A DNA stretch of 64,000 bases from JAQIBY01 sp051747965 (GTDB lineage Bacteria > Bacteroidota > Bacteroidia > Bacteroidales > ML635J-15). This document shows positions 53,363-62,161 of the stretch, in pieces (the stretch's first letter is position 1; each line of letters starts with the position of its first letter). The stretch is from the NCBI GenBank assembly GCA_051747965.1, contig JBNJGS010000005.1, positions 6,819-70,818 of the forward strand. Reading direction: 5' to 3'. The notes under the pieces were generated by a model, which had not been told where the DNA came from, did not search any database, and was given only the letters and a program-made list of their open reading frames with translations. The position numbers and the translations under genes were made by a program.

Positions 53363-53370
53363 TACATTTG
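53363..53370 (+). promoter_or_regulatory. -7 element for the phosphorylase gene
   Basis: TACATTTG, exact TAnnTTTG, 38 bases before the ATG at 53409. No TTTG is found 19 bases upstream. It is the left arm of an inverted repeat TTACATTTG...CAAATGTAA (53362-53395). Confidence 0.4.
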
Positions 53371-53386
53371 ATGTTCACATTAATAA

Positions 53387-53418
53387 CAAATGTAAAACAA
53401 AAGACGGTATGAAACAAA
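53387..53418 (-). promoter_or_regulatory. Promoter of the universal stress/SPFH operon
   Basis: Minus strand TTTG (53415-53418), 20 bases, TACATTTG (53387-53394). The upstream box lies within the first codons of the divergent gene. The USP ATG at 53349 is 37 bases on. The -7 box is the right arm of the inverted repeat, facing the plus-strand -7 box. Confidence 0.6.
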
Positions 53419-54281
53419 TTCCAGCTTCAGAACTTATCCTCAACCCCGATGGAAGCATATATCACCTTAGATTGAAACCTGAGCAAATCGCTGATGACAT
53501 TATCCTTGTCGGTGATCCGGGCAGGGTAAAAACCGTGTCATCATTTTTTGACAGCATTGATCACAAAGTTCAAAACAGAGAGTTTCTGACACATACAGGC
53601 ACCTATAAAGGCAAACCCATTACCTGCATATCATCAGGAATCGGTACCGACAACATTGATATTGTCGTGAATGAGCTGGATGCGCTTGCCAATATTGATC
53701 TGGAAAAGCGGGTAGAAAAGAAAGAACACCGGTCACTGAACTTTATACGCATCGGCACAAGCGGAGGGCTACAGGAAAGCATTCCGGTGGATACCTTTAT
53801 TATGACTGACATTTCAGTGGGATTTGACGGCATGCTCAATTTTTATGCCGGCAGAAATGCCATTTGCAACCTGGATGCCGAAGCATCTTTTAAGCAACAT
53901 ATGGAATGGGACAGCATTCTCAACACACCATACGTTGTGGCTGCTTCAGAAATCCTGAAAAAACGGGTAGGCAAAGACCTGAAAGCCGGCATCACCATAT
54001 CAGCTCCGGGATTCTACGGCCCGCAGGGACGGGTTCTAAGACTGGCATTGCGTGTTCCTCAATTGAATGAAAAAATGCGAAAATTTGATTATAAGGGAAG
54101 CCAGATCACCAATTATGAAATGGAATCTTCAGCAATTTACGGACTTTCACGCATGCTGGGACATAATGCCCTTACAATTTGTGCGGTGATTGCCAACAGA
54201 TACAACAAACAGTACAGCAAGGATTATCATCCAGTGGTAAAGAAGCTTATCAAAACTGTGCTTGACAGACTGGCAGAATAA
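53409..54281 (+). CDS. Nucleoside phosphorylase, uridine phosphorylase-like
   Basis: 290 residues of the PNP_UDP_1 family. VGDPGRVKTVSSFFD (~37-51) with the phosphate-binding GDPGR, ISSGIGTDNIDIVVNEL, the central IRIGTSGGLQESIPVDTFI, and the ribose-binding NYEMESSAIYGLSRMLG (~234-250). The family splits nucleosides with phosphate into base and ribose 1-phosphate; similarity is to the uridine phosphorylase side, including the variable ~290-residue type found in Bacteroidota. Base specificity is not decided by the visible residues. Divergent from the stress operon with 59 bases between starts. The ~320 bases after it contain no gene or clear terminator. Confidence 0.9.
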   Translation: MKQIPASELILNPDGSIYHLRLKPEQIADDIILVGDPGRVKTVSSFFDSIDHKVQNREFLTHTGTYKGKPITCISSGIGTDNIDIVVNELDALANIDLEKRVEKKEHRSLNFIRIGTSGGLQESIPVDTFIMTDISVGFDGMLNFYAGRNAICNLDAEASFKQHMEWDSILNTPYVVAASEILKKRVGKDLKAGITISAPGFYGPQGRVLRLALRVPQLNEKMRKFDYKGSQITNYEMESSAIYGLSRMLGHNALTICAVIANRYNKQYSKDYHPVVKKLIKTVLDRLAE

Positions 54282-54598
54282 AACTGCATTTTCTGAAACT
54301 CCGGATTACGACGGAGAAATTAAGCTTAAAATCCGGATTAGATGCCGGCATGATAAAACATGATGGAAATCCTGTTGTAAGTCCAGCCAGAGATCTTGCC
54401 ATCTTAACTGAAAATCAATTATAAGCTATCCATGCCCTGGCATGCTGATTCGTAAAGGGAAAAAATCATATCTTCCTGGAGATATTGCATCACAATACGT
54501 CCAACAGGCTTTATTCATGCCACATCGGTCTGAGCAATCCACGTAAATGGCGGAAGGCAAACCAAAGCAAGCTCATAATCAAAAACAGAAGGAAGAAT

Positions 54599-55180
54599 TT
54601 ATTCAAAGGCAATAAAGTCCGTGTTGGTACTGCCATATCCATCAATTCTGCCACCGTGCTCCAAGTTTTTCACCGTCATTTTTACCGGCACCTGTTTTCC
54701 GGACTTATATGCTTCCAGCATGTCATCATCCATAGCCTTCTTTAAGGCTGTTTCGTTGTTGATATGAATAAAACTGAATACATTGATGTTCTGTCCTTCC
54801 ACCTCAAGCTGAAAATCTTTAAGGTCTTCGTTTTCCACAATCACCGCAGGTTGTCCACTCATTTCATCTAATTGTAACCGGCCTTCAATCAGAAATTCAC
54901 CCGCAAGGCCAAAATTGTATTCATCATGTGGCTCATAATAATATTCGGTAATTTCTTTTCCGAGCACTTCTTTGCCGGTTTCAAGCTCTGTCAGGACATA
55001 ATGTTTGTTCTGTACCTGATCAGTCTTTTCTGTAGGGCTTTTGGAAGCTTCCTTTTCGGGATTTTCCTTCTTTGCCTCCCCGGTCGTTTCACTACCATTC
55101 TGGCTTTCACTACTTTTTTGATCACATGCAGCTGAAACAAATACAATTGCTGCCATTAGAATAATTTGCTGAATTTTCAT
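54599..55180 (-). CDS. Hypothetical lipoprotein
   Basis: 193 residues, leader MKIQQIILMAAIVFVSAAC with lipobox Cys at ~19. A low-complexity Ser/Glu/Lys linker (~20-58, ESQNGSETTGEAKKENPEKE) is followed by a compact ~135-residue domain (HYVLTELETGKEVLGKEI ... GRLQLDEMSGQPAVIV ... VPVKMTVKNLEHGGRIDGYG). I do not recognise the domain; its pattern would fit a small beta barrel. The linker suggests a domain held away from the membrane. It is on the same strand as the GH20 gene upstream, ~50 bases after it, so could be part of its transcript. Confidence 0.8.
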   Translation of the reverse strand: MKIQQIILMAAIVFVSAACDQKSSESQNGSETTGEAKKENPEKEASKSPTEKTDQVQNKHYVLTELETGKEVLGKEITEYYYEPHDEYNFGLAGEFLIEGRLQLDEMSGQPAVIVENEDLKDFQLEVEGQNINVFSFIHINNETALKKAMDDDMLEAYKSGKQVPVKMTVKNLEHGGRIDGYGSTNTDFIAFE

Positions 55181-55233
55181 AAGTCAATAATTTTTTTTAA
55201 AAATAAGCATTACTTGTAAAATAGAAAAACAGA

Positions 55234-56829
55234 TCAGTCCGGATCATGTCCGGCATAATTCCAATCATATTCTGTGTACAGATTTTGCAGACTTTGTAAG
55301 CGGTCCAGAAAATCGCCGTATTTTTTTTCTGATTCCGGAGACCATACAAGCTCCGCCAATGCAGCGGCCCGTGGAAGCATCATATATTGCAGATGATCTT
55401 CATCCGTGATATATTCTGTCCATAAATTGGCCTGCGCTCCCATAATGTATTGGCTTTCCTGCTCAGAAAGCTCTTCGGGTACCGGCTCATAATCATAAAC
55501 ATCGCTCAGGGTAGTCAGCCCGCCAATAGCAAAGGGTTCATTCTTGGTGTCTTTATGCTGATAATGATCAAAATAGCAAACATCGTTGGGGCTCATCACC
55601 ACATAATGCCTGCTTTTGGCCGCCTTTATGCCACCGCTTTCACCACGCCAGGACATAAGGGCAGCATTTTCAGCCAGACCGCCCTCCATGATCTCGTCCC
55701 AGCCGATGATCTGGCGACCTTTGTCGTTGAGATAATGCTCCACCTCCTGAATAAACCATGACTGCAGTTCATGTTCATTTTCAAGACCTTCCCGTGCCAT
55801 TCGCTTCTGACATCTGCTGCAGTTTTCCCAGCGTGCTTTGGGGCATTCATCCCCGCCAATGTGAATGTAATCCGAAGGGAAAAGTGCAATCACTTCATCC
55901 AGTACATTTTTCATAAATATCAGGGTACTGTCATTTCCAGCACAATAAACATCCTCAAACACTCCCCAGGTGGTTGCCACTTCATATGGTCCGCCTGTAC
56001 AACCCAGTTCCGGATAAGCAGCAAGAGCAGCAAGGGAGTGTCCCGGCATTTCAATCTCAGGAACTACCGTAATATGACGCGCCCTGGCATAGTCCACCAC
56101 CTCGCGGATTTCCTCCTGCGTATAAAAACCACCATGCGGGGTACCATCGTATTCACCTGTATTTTTTCCAATCACGGTTTCACTACGCTGCGAACCGATT
56201 TCTGTCAGTTTCGGGTACTGTTTGATTTCAATCCGCCAGCCCTGGTCTTCAGTCAGATGCCAGTGAAATCGGTTAAGCTTATGTAATGCCATGATATCCA
56301 GAAAGGTTTTCACTTCCTCCACCGTAAAAAAATGACGACACACATCCAGATGCATGCCACGCCAATGAAAACGCGGGTAATCACTAATGCGGCAGACAGG
56401 CAATTCAATGCCCGTCTCAGTGGAATCGCCCTGGAATATGATTTGCTTAAGACTCTGGACGGCGTAAAATGCTCCGGCTCCATCACTGGCATAAATACAA
56501 CAGGAATCGGGATAAATATTCAACTCATAAGCCTCCTTATGTTCCATATCCCTGCTACGGAAAATAATTTGGCCACGGCGGGCCTTGTCAGACAACTCAG
56601 GCTTATGTTCAAGCGCAGTTTCCAGGCTCTTTATGGCTGTTGTTAAGCCATCCCAATGGTTCTCAATAAATAATTTTGTATTTTGCTGCAACAAAAAGCG
56701 GCCGTCTTTGCTTTCCTGGTTTACCGGCTTTGGCAGGATGTGGATTTCTTTTGCCGGTTTGAGCTCCGACTGGCAGGCGGCCATGATAATAAGAATAATA
56801 ACGAATGTTGTTGTATGTCTGATTTTCAT
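55234..56829 (-). CDS. GH20 beta-N-acetylhexosaminidase, lipoprotein
   Basis: 531 residues. Lipoprotein signal MKIRHTTTFVIILIIMAAC (Cys ~19), a GH20 N-terminal beta domain (~25-145) and the catalytic barrel (~150-500): RFHWRGMHLDVCRHF, HWHLTEDQGWRIEIK, VVPEIEMPGHSLAAL and the catalytic Asp-Glu in YIHIGGDECPKARW (~325). It removes terminal GlcNAc or GalNAc from chitin-type oligomers, glycoproteins or peptidoglycan fragments. As a lipoprotein it is envelope bound. The start codon lies only 15 bases from the start of the divergent beta-mannosidase gene; together they suggest glycan side-chain trimming, e.g. of N-glycan-like or mannan substrates. Confidence 0.95.
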   Translation of the reverse strand: MKIRHTTTFVIILIIMAACQSELKPAKEIHILPKPVNQESKDGRFLLQQNTKLFIENHWDGLTTAIKSLETALEHKPELSDKARRGQIIFRSRDMEHKEAYELNIYPDSCCIYASDGAGAFYAVQSLKQIIFQGDSTETGIELPVCRISDYPRFHWRGMHLDVCRHFFTVEEVKTFLDIMALHKLNRFHWHLTEDQGWRIEIKQYPKLTEIGSQRSETVIGKNTGEYDGTPHGGFYTQEEIREVVDYARARHITVVPEIEMPGHSLAALAAYPELGCTGGPYEVATTWGVFEDVYCAGNDSTLIFMKNVLDEVIALFPSDYIHIGGDECPKARWENCSRCQKRMAREGLENEHELQSWFIQEVEHYLNDKGRQIIGWDEIMEGGLAENAALMSWRGESGGIKAAKSRHYVVMSPNDVCYFDHYQHKDTKNEPFAIGGLTTLSDVYDYEPVPEELSEQESQYIMGAQANLWTEYITDEDHLQYMMLPRAAALAELVWSPESEKKYGDFLDRLQSLQNLYTEYDWNYAGHDPD

Positions 56830-56844
56830 AAAATGATAATTTCA

Positions 56845-59316
56845 ATGGTGCCTAAAAATACGAAAATTCTGCATCTGACTGTAGTTTTGCTGATTTTTGC
56901 ATGTTGTAAACACGAAAAATCTGATTTACAGCGTCAAATTGATCCCGGTGGAAACTGGTACCTTTTTTCGGATGCCTTTACTGACAGCATACCGGCAAGT
57001 GTACCAGGCAATGTCTATCTTGACATGCAGAGAGCCGGTATCATTTCCAGGCCTTATCTCTCGGATAATGCAAAGAATCTTCGGAAATATTCGGCATATA
57101 CTTATCGCTACTCCCTGCGTTTCGAAAAACCTGAAGCAAGCCTGCCACAGCTTGGCTTGCTGTTTGAAGGGATAGATACACGTGCAGATGTACTGCTGAA
57201 CGGAGACACTCTGGGCAAAACCAACAATATGTTCCGTTCATGGAGGTTTTCTGTGGATAATAAATTAATAGACGGCAAAAATCACCTGGAAGTCATCATT
57301 CATTCACCGGACAGCGTGGCGGCCAAACATGCTGCTGCTGACAGCCTCCTTTTGCCGCAGCAACGTGCCTACCTGCGAAAAGCTCCCTTCCAGTCCGGCT
57401 GGGACTGGGCCCCGGCTTTGCCCGGTGCGGGAATCTGGAAACCAGTGCACCTGGAAACATATGCCGATGCCCGGATTGAGCATGCTGCTGTACATACACT
57501 CAAATGTGACAGTACAAAAGCCGATATGCTCCTGCGGGTAAGAATGCTGGTAGAAACACCGGGCAAATATCAGGTCAGATTATCAGGTGAAGGCATCAGT
57601 CTGGAAAAAAATCAAGATCTGGAGAAAGGCTCAAACACGGTCATGTTACCCTTCCAAATAGATAATCCAAACTTGTGGTTTCCCAATGGCATGGGAAAGC
57701 CGGTTTTGTACAATGCAAGCCTGAAAATAAGCAACTCAGCATACAGCTACCACGACAGCCTGCGTTTTGGTGTTCGCAGCATTGAACTCCGGCGCAAAAA
57801 GGACAGCATTGGGGAAAGTTTTGGTTTTTATGTAAACAACAGGCCGGTGTTTGCCCGTGGAGCCAATTACGTACCACAGGATGTTTTTTTGCAGCGGAGC
57901 AATCATCAGGCCCTGCTGTCAGATGCTGTACATGCTGGCTTCAACTTGCTGCGTGTGTGGGGCGGTGGCATTTACGAGTCGGACCGCTTTTATGCGATTT
58001 GCGATTCCCTGGGCATCATGGTATGGCAGGATTTTATGTTTGCCTGTACCTTGTATCCCGGAGATGATAACTTTTTTGCCAATGTGAAAGCTGAAGTGAC
58101 AGAACAGACAGTCCGCCTTTCCGGACATCCCTGTCTTGCGCTGTGGTGCGGCAACAATGAAGTAAAAAACGCATGGTTTGACTGGGGTTGGCAGGATGTG
58201 TACGGGTGGAATAAAAAAGATTCTGCCGCCATCTGGGATGCCAATCGCCGGTTGTTTGAAGACAGCATTCCAAAGTGGTTGCACAAATCAGGTGCACAAG
58301 AGGACTATCTCAGCAGCTCACCTGTTTGGGGCTGGGGCCATCCAGAAAGCCTGACCGAAGGCGACAACCACTACTGGGGTGTGTGGTGGGGTGATGAGCT
58401 TTTTAGTTCGTATTATGAACATACCGGCCGTTTCATGTCGGAATTTGGTTTTCAGGCATATCCAAACATAAGCAGTATCGAAAAATTTACCGCTCCGGAA
58501 GACCGCAGAACTGAATCAAAGATAATGCAGGCCCATCAAAAGCATCCTTTCGGAGAGGAGCGGATACGGGAGTTTGCGGATATATACACTGGGGCCGGAG
58601 ACAGTTTTGAAGATTATGCCATGCGAACACAAATGCTGCAGGCACGTGGAATTTCGGATGCCATTCGCTGGTTCCGGATTTCACCACGCTGTGCCGGCAG
58701 TCTTTACTGGCAGTTTAATGATGCCTGGCCGGCCATAAGCTGGAGCAGCCGGGATTATTACGGAGGACTCAAGGCATTGCATTACACAGCAAAAAGGGCA
58801 CATCAGGAAAACATGCTTTTTGCGCGTGAGTTCAGGGATACCCTGATATGGTATGCCATTTCAGACAAGGACAAGAAAAACCTGAGTCTGGATGTGTGCT
58901 GGATTGATTTCAATGGTGACGTATTATACAATAAGACATTTGATATCAACCTAAAGGCAGGGAAAAGATTTATGGTAGAAGATACTTTTGCTGCTGTCGC
59001 TACGGAAAGCTGCATTGCCCATGCCGTATTGTCTCAGGGTGGAGAACCACTTGCGTATTACACATACTGGCCGGAAAAAGCTGTTACTATGGATTTACCG
59101 GAAGCCAATGTGCAAATCCGCGAAGTGGAAAGAAATGCCGGCACCCGGCTTGAAATCACCACCGATGTTTTTATCCCCATGCTTATTCTGGAAAGCAGGC
59201 TCCGCTTGTCGGACAATGCATTTTCCCTGCTGCCCGGAGAAACCCACTACATTTATGCAGAAGGAAACAATTCTCTGACAAAAGATGATGTTCGTGTCTG
59301 GTGGTATGAGCAGTAA
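56845..59316 (+). CDS. GH2 beta-mannosidase, lipoprotein
   Basis: 823 residues from MVPKNTKILHLTVVLLIFACC, a lipoprotein signal (Cys ~20); an ATG at 56833 in the same frame is possible, and the open frame reaches further up but inside the divergent gene. GH2 layout: jelly-roll domain (~30-200, with LGLLFEGIDTRADVLLNGD), Ig-like (~205-310) and a barrel (~320-650) with RGANYVPQDVF, GFNLLRVWGGGIYESD, the acid/base Glu in WCGNNEVKNAW (~438) and the nucleophile Glu in FMSEFGFQAYP (~532). These motifs separate beta-mannosidase from beta-galactosidase. It hydrolyses terminal beta-mannose residues. The family is certain; cellular substrate unknown. Confidence 0.93.
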   Translation: MVPKNTKILHLTVVLLIFACCKHEKSDLQRQIDPGGNWYLFSDAFTDSIPASVPGNVYLDMQRAGIISRPYLSDNAKNLRKYSAYTYRYSLRFEKPEASLPQLGLLFEGIDTRADVLLNGDTLGKTNNMFRSWRFSVDNKLIDGKNHLEVIIHSPDSVAAKHAAADSLLLPQQRAYLRKAPFQSGWDWAPALPGAGIWKPVHLETYADARIEHAAVHTLKCDSTKADMLLRVRMLVETPGKYQVRLSGEGISLEKNQDLEKGSNTVMLPFQIDNPNLWFPNGMGKPVLYNASLKISNSAYSYHDSLRFGVRSIELRRKKDSIGESFGFYVNNRPVFARGANYVPQDVFLQRSNHQALLSDAVHAGFNLLRVWGGGIYESDRFYAICDSLGIMVWQDFMFACTLYPGDDNFFANVKAEVTEQTVRLSGHPCLALWCGNNEVKNAWFDWGWQDVYGWNKKDSAAIWDANRRLFEDSIPKWLHKSGAQEDYLSSSPVWGWGHPESLTEGDNHYWGVWWGDELFSSYYEHTGRFMSEFGFQAYPNISSIEKFTAPEDRRTESKIMQAHQKHPFGEERIREFADIYTGAGDSFEDYAMRTQMLQARGISDAIRWFRISPRCAGSLYWQFNDAWPAISWSSRDYYGGLKALHYTAKRAHQENMLFAREFRDTLIWYAISDKDKKNLSLDVCWIDFNGDVLYNKTFDINLKAGKRFMVEDTFAAVATESCIAHAVLSQGGEPLAYYTYWPEKAVTMDLPEANVQIREVERNAGTRLEITTDVFIPMLILESRLRLSDNAFSLLPGETHYIYAEGNNSLTKDDVRVWWYEQ

Positions 59317-59566
59317 GGTTGAAAATAAGTTGTTGTACCGGCAATGAAAACTCACATGCACACTCTACCGCAAATTTCACAGAATCAAGAGGATTTATCA
59401 CGGAAGAATCCTGACCTGCAATCATTCCACATCTGCAATTGCCGGCCATTAACGTGAGCCCGGCAAGACCATACCGGAACTGATATCACAGAAAAAAACC
59501 TCCAAAAAAGGTTTGTATCACAAAAAATCCCTACTTTCGCTGAACAAGTGACCAAGGAATTGTTTT

Positions 59567-61195
59567 ATGATAAAGAATGGCATGATTGCCCTGATATTAA
59601 TTGGATTGAGTATGACTGCATGCAAAAAAGAAACGGCTGACCTGATTCTTGATAACGGCCGGATATATACGCTGGATGAGAAGTTTTCCACGGCAGAAGC
59701 AATGGTTATAAAAGACGGTAAAATTGCTGCTGTCGGAAACACAAAAGAAATAAATGAAAGCTGGAAATCAGATCAGCACATTGATTTAGAAAAGAAAATT
59801 GTGTATCCCGGCTTCATTGATGCCCATGCCCATTTTTCCGGGTATGCAGAAAACCTGTATCGTTACGCCAGTTTGGTAGACGCAGCAAACTTCGGTGAGG
59901 TACTGGAAAGACTTGAAACCCACGATGCACAGTCGGATGATGCATGGCTCTGCGGACGCGGCTGGGACCAAAACGACTGGCCGGGACAGGAATACCCGGA
60001 CAAATCCGAACTGGACAAACGCTGGCCCGATACACCGGTTTATTTGGTGCGCATTGATCATCACGCTGCTCTGGCAAACTCCAAAGCCCTGGAATTGGCA
60101 GGAATTACCGCCGAGTCAAAAATCAGTGGCGGTGAATACGTCAAAAAAGACGGAGAGCTTACCGGAGTTCTGATAGATAATGCCATGGAGGCTGTCCGCA
60201 AACTCATTCCGCCGCTCACACAAGAGCAATGGCTGGATGCACTGAAAATTGCTGAGAAGAATCTGACCGAAGCCGGACTGACTATGGTCTCGGATGCCGG
60301 TCTGGATAAAAACATGGTGGAATGGATGGCTGAATTTTACAAGGACGGGGAATTAAAAATCCGCAACAATGCCATGCTGTATCCCACTGAGGAGAATTAT
60401 CAGCGCTTTGTTAAAAACGGCCCCTATCACAGCGACCGCCTTACCATACAGGCCATAAAACTGTTTGGTGATGGAGCCCTGGGCAGCCGGGGTGCTTACT
60501 TGCTGGAAGATTATGCCGATGATCCGGGCAACCGTGGTTTTATGCTTGAAGATACCGCCTATTATGAAAAACATTGCCGCACGGCTGCTGAAAACGGCTT
60601 TCAGGTCTGTTCTCACAGCATTGGTGATGCTTCGCTTCGTGTCTTGCTGGATGTGTATGAACCCTTTGTGAAGGATATGAAGGACCACCGCTGGCGGATA
60701 GAACACGCCCAGACGGTTCATCCGGATGATTTGCCGCGCTTTGGTGAACTTGATGTGATTCCCACCATTCAGACAAGCCATTGCACATCGGATATGGACT
60801 GGGCGCGGATACGCCTGGGGGAAAAGCGCCTGAAAACCGCTTATGTCTTTCAGGATTTGCTGGATCAAACAGGCTGGATCATCAATGGAACGGATTTTCC
60901 CATCGAAGAAATCAGCCCGCTGTACACATTTTACGCTGCTGTTTTCCGCACCCACCCTGATGGCACGCCCAAAGGTGGTTTCCAGATGGAAAATGCCCTA
61001 GCACGGGAAGATGCCCTGCGTTCCATGACCATATGGGCAGCCAAAGGCAGCTTTGATGAGGATACAAGAGGCAGTCTGGAAACCGGTAAATTTGCGGATT
61101 TTGTCATTCTTGATACGGATATGATGAAAGCTTCACCTGAAGAAGTACTCAATGCAAAGGTACTTGGCACCTGGATTCAGGGTGAAAAACTGTAG
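59567..61195 (+). CDS. Amidohydrolase (YtcJ/AmdhD3-type), lipoprotein
   Basis: 542 residues. Lipoprotein signal MIKNGMIALILIGLSMTAC (Cys ~19). The amidohydrolase fold begins DLILDNGRIYTLDEKF and carries the metal HxH in GFIDAHAHF (~83-91), later DHHAALANSKAL, HSIGDAS (~347) and the metal Asp in INGTDFPIEE (~440), ending FADFVILDTD. This is the amidohydrolase_3/YtcJ group, which hydrolyses amides of unknown nature. The lipobox makes it a periplasmic or outer-membrane enzyme, unlike the cytosolic YtcJ. The ~250 bases before it hold no other gene. Substrate not predictable. Confidence 0.92.
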   Translation: MIKNGMIALILIGLSMTACKKETADLILDNGRIYTLDEKFSTAEAMVIKDGKIAAVGNTKEINESWKSDQHIDLEKKIVYPGFIDAHAHFSGYAENLYRYASLVDAANFGEVLERLETHDAQSDDAWLCGRGWDQNDWPGQEYPDKSELDKRWPDTPVYLVRIDHHAALANSKALELAGITAESKISGGEYVKKDGELTGVLIDNAMEAVRKLIPPLTQEQWLDALKIAEKNLTEAGLTMVSDAGLDKNMVEWMAEFYKDGELKIRNNAMLYPTEENYQRFVKNGPYHSDRLTIQAIKLFGDGALGSRGAYLLEDYADDPGNRGFMLEDTAYYEKHCRTAAENGFQVCSHSIGDASLRVLLDVYEPFVKDMKDHRWRIEHAQTVHPDDLPRFGELDVIPTIQTSHCTSDMDWARIRLGEKRLKTAYVFQDLLDQTGWIINGTDFPIEEISPLYTFYAAVFRTHPDGTPKGGFQMENALAREDALRSMTIWAAKGSFDEDTRGSLETGKFADFVILDTDMMKASPEEVLNAKVLGTWIQGEKL

Positions 61196-61270
61196 TGAGG
61201 TTTGGCCTGAATATAGTTACACAAAAAGCGTTACACTTTTTTCGTAACGTAAAAACTGTAATTTTACAAT

Positions 61271-62161
61271 ATGAACCATCCAAAAACACTTCAAAAAGGC
61301 GATCGTATAGAAATTGTCAGTCCGGCAGGGAGGCTGGACCCCGTCCTGCTTTCTGCAGCCCGAAAACGGCTGGTGGCAGCAGGTTTTGTTGTCAGCATTT
61401 CACCCCATGCTGCAGGCCGGTTTTACAAATACGCAGGCTCTGATGCTCAGCGCCTGCATGATTTGCAAAGCAGTCTGGATAATCCGGAGGTAAATGCAGT
61501 GCTGTGCGCCCGTGGCGGTTACGGAATGATGCGCATTGTTGATCAAATCAGTTTTGAAAAAGCTGCTGAACAGCAAAAATGGCTGGTTGGCTTCAGTGAC
61601 ATCACAGCATTACACGCCGCTGCATACAAGCATGGTATGATGAGTCTGCACGGCATCATGGCCAAAGACATTGTGCATGGTAGTGATGAGGCAGTCACGC
61701 AGTTTCTGTCAGTATTGCAGGGGACAAATGACCCCATCAGCCTGCCTTCACACCCCATGAACCGAAAGGGCAAGGGAGAAGGACCGCTGATTGGCGGCAA
61801 TATGAGCATGTTGTATGCTCTGCGGGGTACGCCTTACGATATTAACTGGCAGGGTGCCGTTTTGTTTGTTGAAGATCTGGGCGAAAACCTGTATCATCTG
61901 GATCGCATTATGCAAAACTTTCGCCTTGCCGGGAAACTGGATGAACTTTCCGGTTTGATTGTGGGGCAGTTTAGTGATATGGGTGATACTGAATTTGGCA
62001 AAACTGCTTATGAGATAATTGAAGAAGCCGTTACACCTTTTAACTATCCGGTGATATACAATTTCCCCGTCGGACATGTACCCTATTCACGTAGTTTGCT
62101 GCACGGGCATTCAGTAATTATGGAAGCAGGAAATACAGACAGTTTTTTACGTTTTACCTAA
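61271..62161 (+). CDS. S66 LD-carboxypeptidase (LdcA-like)
   Basis: 296 residues of peptidase family S66. KGDRIEIVSPAGRLDP at the start, LCARGGYGMMRIVDQI, the nucleophile Ser in WLVGFSDITALHAA (~108-110), and the Glu and His of the triad in VLFVEDLGENLYHLDR and NFPVGHVPYSRS. Members cut the L,D bond of the tetrapeptide of recycled peptidoglycan (LdcA) or microcin C (MccF). With no microcin genes here, murein recycling is the likely role. No signal peptide, so cytoplasmic. Its stop codon overlaps that of the converging mutase gene. Confidence 0.92.
   Translation: MNHPKTLQKGDRIEIVSPAGRLDPVLLSAARKRLVAAGFVVSISPHAAGRFYKYAGSDAQRLHDLQSSLDNPEVNAVLCARGGYGMMRIVDQISFEKAAEQQKWLVGFSDITALHAAAYKHGMMSLHGIMAKDIVHGSDEAVTQFLSVLQGTNDPISLPSHPMNRKGKGEGPLIGGNMSMLYALRGTPYDINWQGAVLFVEDLGENLYHLDRIMQNFRLAGKLDELSGLIVGQFSDMGDTEFGKTAYEIIEEAVTPFNYPVIYNFPVGHVPYSRSLLHGHSVIMEAGNTDSFLRFT

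Noticed and set aside
54282..54598. Possible small gene in the 317-base gap after the phosphorylase gene
   Set aside because: No frame with start, protein-like composition or family; only a weak CTCCG/CGGAG pair is visible.
60353..60955. 200-codon open frame antisense to the amidohydrolase gene
   Set aside because: Opposite strand of conserved catalytic motifs; no promoter or family.
61200..61270. CGTTAC...GTAACG inverted repeat as operator of the LD-carboxypeptidase gene
   Set aside because: Only six bases per arm in an A/T-rich leader; could easily be chance.
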